Positions 27,566 through 37,976 of a stretch of 64,000 nt of DNA are shown piece by piece; positions within the stretch are counted from its first letter, which is position 1, and the number at the start of each line of letters is the position of its first letter. The translations under genes and the position numbers were made by a program. This stretch comes from Gentiana macrophylla (taxonomy: Eukaryota > Streptophyta > Magnoliopsida > Gentianales > Gentianaceae). The stretch is taken from assembly GCA_026214975.1 (NCBI GenBank), contig JAOBSW010001153.1:1-64000 (forward strand), read 5' to 3'. The notes beneath the pieces are model-generated. The model was not told where the DNA came from and did not search any database. It saw only the letters and a list, made by a program, of their open reading frames with translations.

Positions 27566-28101
27566 ATGGTGTGTGCTCTGTGTTGCATGAAAATGAGATA
27601 TTATATATGCGTTTTTAGCTTGAATTCGAGATTTCCAACCATATAAAGATCATGCAATTTGGTTCAATATTGAGCAAGATATGGGGATTTAAACATGGGT
27701 GAAAAACAGTCCAACACTTAGAATAATTTCTCAAAATTTCATCACATGAACCCTAATTTTAACCTAATTCAATTTTGATCAAATTAAATAACTTAAAGCA
27801 TGATTAGGGTTAATTCCAAGTGCATTAATGTAATCAAACAGGTTTCACATCATTTGGGTGAGTTTGGACCACTTCCCCAAAATTCCCAAAATTTCTTAAT
27901 GTGACCTAATTTCCTTTTTCCAACTTGGATCAATTCTCAAAGCATAAATAGGGTACAATTAAACATGTTTGATGTAATTAAGCTCATTTCAACTGTTTGA
28001 CATTGTTTGATCAAAGTTGACCAAGGTTGACTTATGTTGACCAAAGTTGACTTTACCATTTTGACCACTTATGGTGTTATCATCAAAACCTAGGTATCAC
28101 A
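27566..28101 (-). mobile_element. First part of copia 3' LTR, inverted
   Basis: Reverse complement of 22,785-23,323 of the 5' LTR, reading on the minus strand from TGTGATACCTAGG at 28,101. It retains the W-box cluster (about 28,005-28,070). Confidence 0.93.
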
Positions 28102-28115
28102 ATCTCCTCTTTTGA
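28102..28115 (-). other. Polypurine tract of copia element
   Basis: On the minus strand AAAAGAGGAGAT directly precedes the LTR start TGTGATACC. This is the expected plus-strand priming site, and it proves that the LTR piece at 27,566-28,101 belongs to the 3' LTR. Confidence 0.85.
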
Positions 28116-29269
28116 TGATGACAACCATAAAGACATGTATGTCAACGAATTCTTTATATTCTCCCTCTGTCTTCAACATCTCCCTCTTTCATGTGTACAT
28201 GTTCAACTTCTCCCTCTTTGTCATGATCAAATAAGAGGAAACTAGCTCCCTTACTCTCTCCCTGCTACCTCACAAGACTAAGTCATATAGTGACCTTGTA
28301 TCATAGATCCACAATGTAACATAGACATTTTAGGATATACACCGTAGATTTAGCAAGCTTGAGAATCACCCTATGTGTGCGTGTGTGGAGCCAAATTAAA
28401 TTTCCACTAAGTCCATACTTGAAATTTTTCAAGCCACTAGCCAATACCCATAGCAACTAGAAACATTTAACGATCATTAGACTAAGTGCTTCAACTAAAT
28501 GTATCATGTCATGAAAAGAATGATAGAACTTGATCAGAGTCTTTCTGACATACTTAGAGGATTATCCCTACAACATGCCTTTCAGTTTATACTGGGGATA
28601 AGTTATGCAAGGATTAGGTGGTTCAGAAAATTTTATTTTATTTTTTTCGCATTGGTCTTTTATCACGGAACCTTGCATGTATAAGCATATCAGAATTGAG
28701 CTATGGCCCATCATAGTAGAATAGGACATACGTGGTATACCCTACCTACCCAAATCATAGGGCAGCTATGTTCTGACTGTCATGAGCTATTGGTCATCAT
28801 AGTGGTATAGGACAATCAAGATTTGCCCTACCTCACTCAAATCATCAACCAGCTTTTGACTTACTTATTAGTTACATGATTTATTTTAGTTTTAAGACCA
28901 TTTCCCCAAGTACAATAGTTTTGCTTTTCTTATCACATTCAAACCTTAGGCATTCACAGTATGTCATACTTTGATTCTAAAAATGAACTATTATGATTCC
29001 CATGACACTTACATTTGCCTAAACACAATATTCTTCTGATTGCTTTAAATGCATCTAATCTTAATGAGGACAGCTTTATATTTTAGCTCATCATCTAACG
29101 TGGCTCTGTGAAGATATATAGAGTGAAATATCTGACCTACTAAATAGACTATATACACCATCAATGTGTACCTTAGTTGGAAACTACAATACTAGGAAAC
29201 TACCATGTATGATCTTGCTTGGAACACAGAAGAGATGTATGCTTAGGAAGGGACAGTTATGAGGCCAAG
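28116..29269 (-). mobile_element. 3' non-coding region of copia element
   Basis: About 1.15 kb between RNase H and the purine tract, without a usable frame. No envelope-like frame of the kind known in some SIRE elements is visible. From about 29,000 down to 28,340 (minus strand) it aligns with 35,780-36,420 of the unrelated tRNA-Asp element, sharing for instance CCTATACCACTATGATGACC and CCAGTATAAACT. Confidence 0.8.
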
Positions 29270-30811
29270 TTTGTGTCTTAGATTTTGAAATCTATCAGTT
29301 GGCAAAGGTTTGGTGAAAAGGTCACGATAACTGATCTTGATGGACACAAATACTAACTTGATGTTCCCTTTAGATACATGATCTCTCGAGAAAGTGATAC
29401 GACATCAATGTGTTTTGACCTAGAATGATGTCTTTGGATTATCTCGACAGTCAATGGCATTTGTATTATCACATAGAATGGGAACACATATAGGCACAAA
29501 GTGGAGTAATCGACAATGTAGTTTTCATCGGAGAGGACTTGAGCACAAAGACAAGGCAAAGACTTATATATTCGAGACTCGAAGTGCTAAGGGCTACAGT
29601 TACGCTTCTTGGAAGACCATGACACTAATGAGTTTCCCAAGAATTGGCGGAGTTCCGGATGTGCTTTTTCTATCGTCCAGATTTCCAGATAATCAGCATC
29701 ACAATATCCTAGAAGGTCAAAGCTTTGCTTTCTAGGATAGAAGAGCCCTAATTGTACTGTACCAGATAGGTATCTAAAGATCCTTTTGACCAGTGCAAGG
29801 TGTGATTCTTTAGGTGCAGCTTGGTACCTAGCACACAAACAGGTTGCAAACATGATGTCTGGTCTTGAGGCAGTCAGGTATAATAGGGATCCTATCATGC
29901 CTCTGTAGAGGGAATTTTCCACTGGTGTCCCATTTTCATCTTTGTCAGGTTTGGCATTTAAGGCCATAGGGGTTGTCACATGTCGGGCAGAGTCCAAGTG
30001 AAATTTCTTGAAGTTCTTTGACATACTTGGATTGGCTAACAAAAATTCCTTCTTCACATTGCTTCACTTGCGGACTCTAGAAAGTATGTGAGTTCACCCA
30101 TCATACTCATTTCAAATTCAGATTGCATGAGGTTTGAAAACCTTTCACATAAGTGTTGACTTGTAGATCCAAAATGATATCATCAACATAAACTTGGACT
30201 ATTAAAACATCTTTTCCTTCATGCACATGAAACAAGGTCCGATCTATGGATCCTCTCTTAAATCCATTTGAGCATGTAAAGCTTGATAGTTTATCATACC
30301 AAGCCCAGGAGCTTGCTTAAGTCCATAGACAGCTTTCTTCAATTTGTACACATGGTGTGGAAATTCGAGAACTTGTAAAACCTGGTGGTTGTGAGACATA
30401 CACTTCCTCATTCAAGATTCCATTTAGGAATGCAGTCTTAACATCCATTTGGTATAGCTTAAAGTCCATGTGACAGGCAAAAGCTAACAGCATCCTCACA
30501 GATTCAAGCCTAGCTACAGGAGCAAATGATTCATCAAAGTCAATTCCCATCTCCTGTCTATATCCTTGAGCCACAAGTCTGGCTTTATTTCTTACCACTT
30601 GTGCGGACTCATCCAAATTTTGTTCTTAAAGATCCATCTTGTTCCAATGACCTTGGTGTTTTTAGTTTTAGGAACTAAGGTCCACACTTGGTTTCTTTCA
30701 AACCGATTAAGCTCTTCATGCATTGCATTTATCAATCTGCAGATCTGCAAGAGCATCATCAATGATGTTGGCTCAGATAATGAGACAAATGCGACTTCAA
30801 GAAAGATCGCT
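29270..30811 (-). pseudogene. copia reverse transcriptase and RNase H, broken
   Basis: Copies element RNA to DNA and removes the RNA strand. Reading on the minus strand: NAMHEELNRFERNQVWTLV at the RT start (about 30,730), [10 protein letters not shown] and [11 protein letters not shown] in 30,317-30,616, the catalytic YVDD at 30,176-30,190, and the RT-connection SLLYLTASRPDIMFA in 29,587-30,057. The same frame continues into RNase H with LLGYCDADY and SLVSWSSKKRN. RNase H C-terminal sequence (SKHIDV, RDLFTKPLPTDRFQN) runs to about 29,270. The frame changes several times, so no complete product is possible as written. Confidence 0.88.
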
Positions 30812-31802
30812 TCAAAGATTAGCGACTTCCTTTTGTCTTCTAGTTTGGATGCCTGTCTCCAAATTTCCAACAATGTTTTCCTTAGGATGATCCTTCTTAA
30901 ACTTTCTTTCATTGGGAATGGAAGGATTTTTAAGATCAATGGTTTCTTCTTCTATTCCAGGTTGGTCATGAGATTCTTGGTTAGGTTCTGGTTCAGGCTC
31001 AGAGTCGGATCCTTCATTTTCTTTCAGTTCAACTTCATCAAACCTAACATGGCAAGATTCCTCAACAGTTTGAGTTCTCTTATTCCAGATCCTATAGGCT
31101 TTCATGTTGTTTGAGTAGCCTAAGAACACGCCTTCATCAGCTTTAGGGTCAAGTTTGTCCAACTGATCCTTAGTATTCAGAATAAAACATTTTGATCCAA
31201 ATACTTTAAAGTAGTTGATCACAGGCTTTCTTTTGGATAGCAATTCATAAGGAGTCTTTTTCAATTCAGGTCTTAAATATGTTCTATTTATAATCCAACA
31301 AGCACATGATATTGCTTCAATTTGAGGTGCTTAGGAGACCAGATTCTAAAAGCATAGTCCGCACATTTCTTGTAGGGTTCTATTCTTTCTTTCAACTACT
31401 CCATTTTGTTGTGGAGTCCTTGCAAATGAGAAATTGTGGTTATATCCTTGTTCATCACACAATTCCTCAAAATCTCCTACAAACTCACCACCATGATCCG
31501 ATCTTATGTTTCTAACCTTAAGTTCCAATTTCCTTTCAATCTTCCTACACCATTTGGAGAATTCTTTCAGAGCATCGATTTCAACCTTAGGAGCAGGATC
31601 CGGTGTACCTAGAATAGTCATCCACAATGACCATACAGTAGGACTTATGTCCTAGGCTTTGAGGTTCCACCTTTCCAAAGAGATCAATATGTAAGAGTTC
31701 TAGAGTTTTAGATGTGGAAATTGAGGTCTTTGAATGAAATGAACTTCTGGTCATTTTACATTTAACACAAAGATCACATATGGCTTTCTTGTCAAAATTA
31801 CA
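30812..31802 (-). pseudogene. copia integrase and C-terminal linker, broken
   Basis: Inserts element DNA into the chromosome. On the minus strand from 31,802: zinc-site residues CDLCVKC, then the catalytic core with first Asp in LLHIDLFG, second Asp in RSDHGGEF and Glu in NGVVERKNRTL (31,346-31,627). A C-terminal region follows (TPYELLSKRKP, FGSKCFILN, GVFLGYSNNMKAYRIWN, 30,812-31,264). An acidic Pro/Glu-rich linker then leads to RT. The HH half of the zinc-binding domain is left behind at about 27,490 on the plus strand. Stops and frame changes lie near 31,265-31,345 and 31,630. Confidence 0.88.
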
Positions 31803-33331
31803 AGAAAGTCTGTGTTACAGCTTTCTGATGTGCTGATGTGTCACACTTTTGAGTACCCTATACTACTTGGAATGAGTTGAATTTTTTATATGTTATAGAT
31901 TGCATATAGGGGTACATTTTGTCTCAAGAAACGTTTGTGATTTAAGGTCTTTATCATAGCTAAAAGTTGACTACAAAATACTTCAGTAAAACTGTCTGTC
32001 TGTGAGATAGTTGACTTGTGGTGTCTTTTTGAGTGACGGGTTCAACTCCAAATTAGTTGATAATTTGAGGGATTATAGCTGAAAATATTATGAGAATATT
32101 TCATTCTTTGATCATCTTGATTTGGGCATGTGATCATATAGAAAATTTGAAGATAAACTTGTATTTATTCAAACTGTTTCCAAAAATAGATAATTGATTT
32201 GATTGGGTTAATTAATTGAGATAAATCCGGTTGTATCAATTTGAATTGATTGGAAATAATGCTATTATCTATATATTACACGTTCTACTCAAGATTGATA
32301 GGGGCACAAGAGGTATTTTACAAGAAAAGAGGCTGCAACCCTAAAAATAGCTATATATGGGGCTGTTTGGTGTTAAACTTGGAGTGCAGCAGAAAAGTCG
32401 AGTATTCCTCACATAAAATCACTCCAATTCGTTCATACACATAGTAGAGAGGATAATCAACAAATTTACAAGAGGGATCAAAGGCTGAATCGAAGCAAAA
32501 CTGATCAACAAAGTTGAAATTCATCAAAGATGTTGTTTATGTGTCTTTGTCAGTTTCTTTGATGCATGATCAGGCTGTTTTGCTGCATGTTTCTCATTGA
32601 AGATCGTAAAACAACTCAGTTGGGAAGTTAATTTATAGTTGTTATATGTTTTAACACGTTTATATAGCTTCCATGTGCTTTAATTTGCTGAATTGAGTCT
32701 GTAAACGCTGTTTGCATACTCTTGTTGTGTTTGTCTGTTTTGAGACGTTGTTTTGAGAGGTTTGTCTTGTGTAGCAACTCTCATAGGTGCTGTGGTTCCT
32801 ACTTACTTGTGTAGGGGTAGGTTCAAGCATGTTTTAGGATTGTTTTACAAGGGTAAAACAGTGAGGTTTCTGATTTCTTGTGTAGGGTTGTTTAAGTGTG
32901 GGTTGTGTCTAGTTTAGGTAGAGTCTTGTGTAGCATACCTTAATAGAAAACCCCAGACGTAGGGCTGAATACATTGGTATTCGATTTGGCGAACGGGTAA
33001 TCATTCTTGTGTTTTATTGCTTTAATTCACATTAACACACACTTACCACGATTTCTTTGTTTTGTTTAATTTCACGCAGCATTGCAAGCACCGTTTGAAC
33101 TTATGTTTCATATGAAAGACGTTGATTAGCATGGTATAAACTTAACCAAGTTAATCGAAAGTGTTCATTGCCTTAGTAATCACTTGAATAAGGTGTTACA
33201 ACCTAGGTGTACTAAAAGGGTTGAAATTGAGAGCCATCTTGCGTTAAAAATAACTCGAAAAATTTAAAAGCACATCCAACCCCCCCTTGTGTGCTTATAC
33301 ACCTAGTGTACGATCCGTAGAGGACTCCACA
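31803..33331 (+). mobile_element. Remainder of copia 3' LTR
   Basis: Matches 23,348-24,876 of the 5' LTR in plus orientation and ends GAGGACTCCACA, followed by AGTTG. Differences to the 5' LTR cluster at CAG/CTG, for example TATTCAGTTTGGCGAACTGG (24,523) against TATTCGATTTGGCGAACGG (32,979). Confidence 0.95.
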
Positions 33332-33336
33332 AGTTG
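33332..33336. other. Target-site duplication (AGTTG) right of copia element
   Basis: Second copy of the AGTTG found at 22,780-22,784; LTR1 sequence then continues without loss. Confidence 0.95.
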
Positions 33337-33886
33337 ATAGGTTGATTATCTAGGTTATTAGATTGAAAGATCTTACACCTCGTTTTGTATGCGTTAATCT
33401 CTATAGATCGAAAGATGATGAGATTGATAGGCGAATTACTACGAAGGTAGGATTCATACCTTGTGAGGTGAACCACATCTTTAGTTAATCATCATGAGAT
33501 AATCTTAGAGAGGAGATAGAGGGATTTGTTGGATAGGATGATTTTGTTTGTTCAACTGTTTATCCACCATGATCATCTTCGTTTATTTATTTCATAGTTA
33601 GTAGTTTTATTTCGTTTTTATCGTTTTTATCCTTCACGGCTTTGGACTAATAATCCTCTGTCGATTTATTCTCCTCTTTAGTTTAGGTTTAGTAATAATT
33701 AGTAGTGACAATTGAGAGAGTTAATGAAATTAGATTTCAACAGCCCAATTCCCTGTGGATCGACCCCTTACTTATCTCGCTATACTATCAACTACCCGGT
33801 GTTTGGCCGGTTAGGAGTTAGTTTTGCATCTAAGTTAGGTTTTATAAATTTTCTTTTGTTTAAATGATGCAAAATCCGCTCAAACA
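33337..33886 (+). mobile_element. LTR1 of three-LTR element, 3' segment
   Basis: Continues LTR1 after the copia insertion and ends CGCTCAAACA, followed by a primer site. Total LTR1 length without the insert is about 1,455 bp. Confidence 0.93.
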
Positions 33887-33889
33887 AAA

Positions 33890-33910
33890 GCAGCGCCGTT
33901 GCCGGGAATC
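33890..33910 (+). other. Primer binding site, tRNA-Asp type
   Basis: CAGCGCCGTTGCCGGGAATC starts a few bases after the LTR1 end. It is nearly complementary to the 3' end of plant tRNA-Asp (expected site TGGCGCCGTTGCCGGGGATC). The diverged minus-strand relative carries a similar CACCGATTCCCCGG at 63,984-63,997. Confidence 0.85.
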
Positions 33911-34539
33911 GGTGTTTTGTTGAATCTACTTGAATTAATTCTTCGATTTTGTTACAATTTCATGTTTTCAATAAAAGTAGCGTTTAATAAATTGAGAGTT
34001 TTTATTTTTGCCATGTTTCGATGACCGTTGGGTTAAGAAGGTGCAAAAGCTTTTTTACTCAATTTATGAAGCGTGAATTATATGTTTAGGTGTAATCTAA
34101 CCCCTGTGCTAATTTGATGGGGTTGCGGTCTTTGTGATATATGATGTATGTTTAGAGTTTTGGGACTTGCTTGTTATTTTCTGCATATCATGTTGCATAT
34201 ACGGTGTGGGACGAAAGCGTTCAAGGTAAGTGAACGCCCGTCCAGTTATAATCTACAGGTGGAACGCCGGTTGAGTTAAAACGCCCGTTCAGTGCAAAAA
34301 TTTTCAGTTGAACGCCCGTCTGACTGTGGAACACCCGTCCGGTCTGAAGGAATGCGATCCTGTGTTCGAATTTTCCTTGATTCGATCTTTAATGCTTTTG
34401 TTTGACATGGTAGTTTCATTTGAGCTTCTGTGGCTTTTTATTTTTACGTAGATGTCCTGAACTTGCATATTCATATCTTTCCATCTACGAATCCATGTTA
34501 AATAATTGATTTTATCTCTTATACTTGATTCATCTATGC

Positions 34540-34870
34540 AAGTTATAGTGACTGTCGGTTCTCGTAAGCTATAACTGGTCTTATTTTTATTTAGTAGCTA
34601 ATGTCGGTTTCCATATGCTACACACTGCTGTGATGAATCTTTTAAGCTTTGAGACTTATGTGCTTTCTTGTTGTTTCTATAACTCATATGGGTAGCTACT
34701 GTCGGTTTTCCGTATGCTACGTCCTTTTCCATATGAGTTATATCTATTTAGTATAGCTAACTGTTGGTTTTCCATAATGCTATCACCTTTGATGAGTCTT
34801 AAGGCGCGTCTACACTGCATGTATTGGACAGTACTGTCGTTTATCGTAACCTGTCATTATTTGGTAGACG
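34540..34870 (+). repeat. Cluster of hairpin-like short repeats
   Basis: Five spaced units of the form TAGCTA-ctGTCGGTTTTCCgta-TGCTA (near 34,548, 34,598, 34,694, 34,757 and 34,827). The clearest, at 34,694, can pair TAGC with GCTA outside and CGG with CCG around TTTT. Function unknown; the position would be in the transcript. Confidence 0.6.
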
Positions 34871-36486
34871 TTTATTTTATACATGTCATGTTGCAAATTA
34901 AGGGGCTAGTTTTCTTCCTTTTATTTTCTTTTATTTGTGCATCTCATTTAGTTGCATGTCATCTAGTTGCATTGTTTTCTTTTCTTTAAGGGCCGTAGTC
35001 ACTGTAGGGTTGTCTTCACAACCTGCTCAGCCTGAGCCTGTTTGCGTTTTCTTTTATTAGGATTACATATCATGTAGTTTGCATTGTAATGTAGTTGCAC
35101 CTAGCCTACTATTTTGCAATGTCCATGTATATGTTCCATCCTTATCTGAGCTTAATCTGAAACATCTCTATGATTTATTCTCCTTGTGTTTTCAATGTAT
35201 AATTCTTTTTCCCCGTAGACTCTTTTTGCACTGATCAAGTATGCAGGACACTTTTGATAGCTGTTGTGCGTTTTCACGTCGATGTCAGTATTCCTGTGAT
35301 GCTCCACAAGTCTACTGATCTATTCAAGCTTACTTGGATCTGTGATGCTCCACATTTCCAAGGATAGTCAAGCAATTTTGGTTCTTCAGGGGTTCTTTCA
35401 GAGAACTGCCACTTGGAAATACAATCACTAAGTTCCTAAACTTTTATTTCTGCACAACTTGAGGACAAGTTGCAATCTAAGTGTGGGAGAAGGGATTAGT
35501 ATCTACACTCTTTTGCCATATTAGTCATATTTCTATGAAAAATGCTAAATTTTTCAAAATTTTTGTTTTTGTCCCGAGTGAACAAATGCATGTCTTTGTT
35601 TGAGTTTATATCATTGATGCTTTATACTGCATATTTAGTAATTTAGATGTTTCACCCAACCTATTTTTCACGTGCCATAGTAAATGATGAGCTATAATTT
35701 AAAGCTATGCCCATTTGATTGGAGATTTTTGATGATTATCGCATGATTCTTTGCTTTCATATGAATTTTGAAAATTTTAATAGTTTGTATTTAGAATTAA
35801 AAGTATGTCATCATCGTGAATATCTTGAAGTTTGAATGTGATAAGTGACACGTAACTATTGTTTTTGAAAAGTTGAGTTAATGAATGAATTAGTTGAGTA
35901 TGTCGGAGTTGGTTGATGATTGGAGTGAGATAGGGCATTATCTCGAAATGTCCTATACCACTATGATGACCAAAGCTCACGACGGTCAATGTGAAAAAGT
36001 CGACTTATGATTTGAGTAGGTAGGGATTATCTCGAAATGTCCTATTCTACTATGAGGGCAATAGCTCATTTCGATGTGTGTTTAAATGAGAAATAATTAA
36101 ATCAACTTAGATGAGAAGTGATATGAATTGAATATAAGACATAGTTATCGTATATCTTATCCCAGTATAAACTAAAAGATATGTTGTAGGATTATCCTCT
36201 CAGGTATGTCGGAAATATTTTAAATACTCCCTATTATTGTTTTCGAATATGTATGTTTTGTGAGTGCATGTTATAATCGTTTTATATTTCTAATTTAATT
36301 GGGATGTTAGCTAGTTTTGCTTGAATCAATTTCAAGTGTGGTTTTAGTGGAAATTTATTATGGCTATGCACACACACACACTGGGTGAACCTCTAAACGA
36401 CTTGAATATGTTTTATATTTGCATAAATGTTTATACGTCTCTGAGTCTTGATTTTGTTTTGTTTTGCTCGGGACGAGCAAAAAGCT

Positions 36487-36500
36487 AAGTGTGGGGGAGT
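36487..36500 (+). other. Polypurine tract before LTR2
   Basis: AAGTGTGGGGGAGT immediately precedes the LTR start TGTTCTCGG. The context GGGACGAGCAAAAAGCTAAG is repeated before LTR3, where the tract reads AAGTATGGGGAGT (39,278-39,290). Confidence 0.85.
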
Positions 36501-37976
36501 TGTTCTCGGTCAAATTATACGATTTTTAACGATATATTTTATATCAATTTCCCCCATATTCTTATGTTTTTCATAGAAATCGAGATTTATATTTAAATAT
36601 TGAGCAAATGATATTTTTAATGAGTTAATTTCAAAATGTATCAAATTTAGTGCTTAAATGATGATTTATTATTATTTTGGAATTATATTACATTTTGGTA
36701 TTATTCATTTGATCATTATTTAGGAGCCTACAAGTGTTCAAGTTTGGATGTGACAAGTGGCAAAAGGATAAGATCAAGGAGGACAAGTCATGAATCATCT
36801 AGAATATCCAAGAGATAAGGTTTGTTACAATGGATAAGGATGGGGTGTTAAGAGATAAGGACAAAGAATCATCGGATTAGCTCAAAGACAACAGCGGAAT
36901 CGGAGTTCAAAAGCTCAAAGCGGCGTTTCGAGGTTGAATCGGCGTTCGAATCCGAAATCGCGCGTCAGATTGTCAAACTGGCGTTCAGAACTGAGCCGCT
37001 TCTGATTTCTATATATACCAGCAGATCCCAAACCTCAAGGGGAATTCATTATTCGACATTTTACATCAGAAAACACTCAGAGCAGCCGCAGTCTTTTCTA
37101 GGAGCTTTAGGCCGGTCACCCGAGCCTTGTGCTCGGGTGATCCGGGTTAGATTAGGTGCTTTAATTTCTTCTCTTTTTGTTACTGTTTTGCTGATTTTTG
37201 GGGCTGAGCATGTTCAAGCTTTTGAACCCTTTTCATCAGGTTTTTCTATTCTTTACATCTAAGTTTGTTTGTATGATCTTTATCTAAAGGTGTATCTTTT
37301 CTATGTTTATTTGTCATTGCAATGCATATCGAAAGATCGTTGCTTGTTGATGTTTAATTTGATGAGAGTCATGTTAAATCAGATCACCATAGAAAGATGT
37401 GATTTTTAACCTTGACATAACGAAAGTTGATAGGTTGATTATCTAGGTTATTAGATTGAAAGATCTTACACCTCGTTTTGTATGCATTAATCTCTATAGA
37501 TCGAAAGATGATGAGATTGATAGGCGAATTACTACGAAGGTAGGATTCATACCTTGTGAGGTGAACCACATCTTTAGTTAATCATCATGAGATAATCTTA
37601 GAGAGGAGATAGAGGATTTGTTGGATAGGATGATTTTGTTTGTTCATTTGTTTATCCACCATGATCATCTTCGTTTATTTATTTCATAGTTAGTAGTTTT
37701 ATTTCATTTTTATCGTTTTTATCCTTCCTGGCTTTGGACTAATAATCCTCTGTCCAGTTTATTCTCCTCTTTAGTTTAGGTTTAGTAATAATTAGTAGTG
37801 ACAATTGAGAGAGTTAATGAAATTAGATTTCAACAGCCCAATTCCCTGTGGATCGACCCCTTACTTATCTCGCTATACTATCAACTACCCGGTGTTTGGC
37901 CGGTTTGGAGTTAGTTTTGCATCTAAGTTAGGGTTTATAAATTTTCTTTTGTTTAAATGATGCAAAATCCTCTCAA
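36501..37976 (+). mobile_element. LTR2 of three-LTR element
   Basis: Same LTR as LTR1 (about 1,476 bp), starting TGTTCTCGGTC. It breaks off at CCTCTCAA, three bases before the expected terminal ACA, and joins internal sequence equivalent to 35,156. There is no primer site after it, so internal region 2 begins in mid-element: a recombination joint. Confidence 0.92.

Larger units (their letters stand above)
27566..31802 (-). other. Inverted segment inside the copia element
   Basis: Everything between these points is reverse-complemented relative to the rest of the element: 3' LTR start, purine tract, 3' non-coding region, RNase H, RT and integrase. At the left joint pol sequence passes into LTR sequence at a shared CATG (27,565-27,568). 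At the right joint (31,802/31,803) integrase passes into the LTR, which resumes 24 bp further on than it left off (LTR bases equivalent to 23,324-23,347 are missing). The simplest history is one inversion with short microhomology and a small deletion. Confidence 0.9.
22785..33331 (+). mobile_element. Ty1/copia retrotransposon, SIRE/Maximus type, with internal inversion
   Basis: A 10.55-kb element with TGTG...CACA ends, AGTTG duplications and LTRs of about 2.1 kb. Gag and retropepsin are on the plus strand; integrase, reverse transcriptase and RNase H are on the minus strand. The segment 27,566-31,802, which includes the first part of the 3' LTR, is inverted. Lineage call rests on the UBN2-type Gag with a long C-terminal extension, the initiator-Met-type primer site, very long LTRs and an LTR start containing TTTTGATGATAACA. 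The two LTRs are almost identical, so insertion looks recent. It lies in LTR1 of the tRNA-Asp element. Confidence 0.93.
33887..36500 (+). mobile_element. Internal region 1 of three-LTR element, non-coding
   Basis: About 2.6 kb between LTR1 and LTR2 with no frame above 91 codons and no gag/pol motifs. It contains, in order: tRNA-Asp primer site; a GC-rich cluster of ACGCCCGTCC-like motifs (34,225-34,345); a set of hairpin-like repeats (34,540-34,870); an internal purine-rich motif CTAAGTGTGGGAGAAGGG (about 35,476-35,495); a segment shared with the copia 3' region (35,780-36,420); and the terminal purine tract (36,487-36,500). Its first 600 bp recur, reverse-complemented and diverged, at 62,570-63,180. 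Confidence 0.85.

Noticed and set aside
33890..33910. Possible tRNA-Asp gene
   Set aside because: Only the 3'-end complement is present directly after an LTR; no tRNA body or cloverleaf, so it is a primer binding site.
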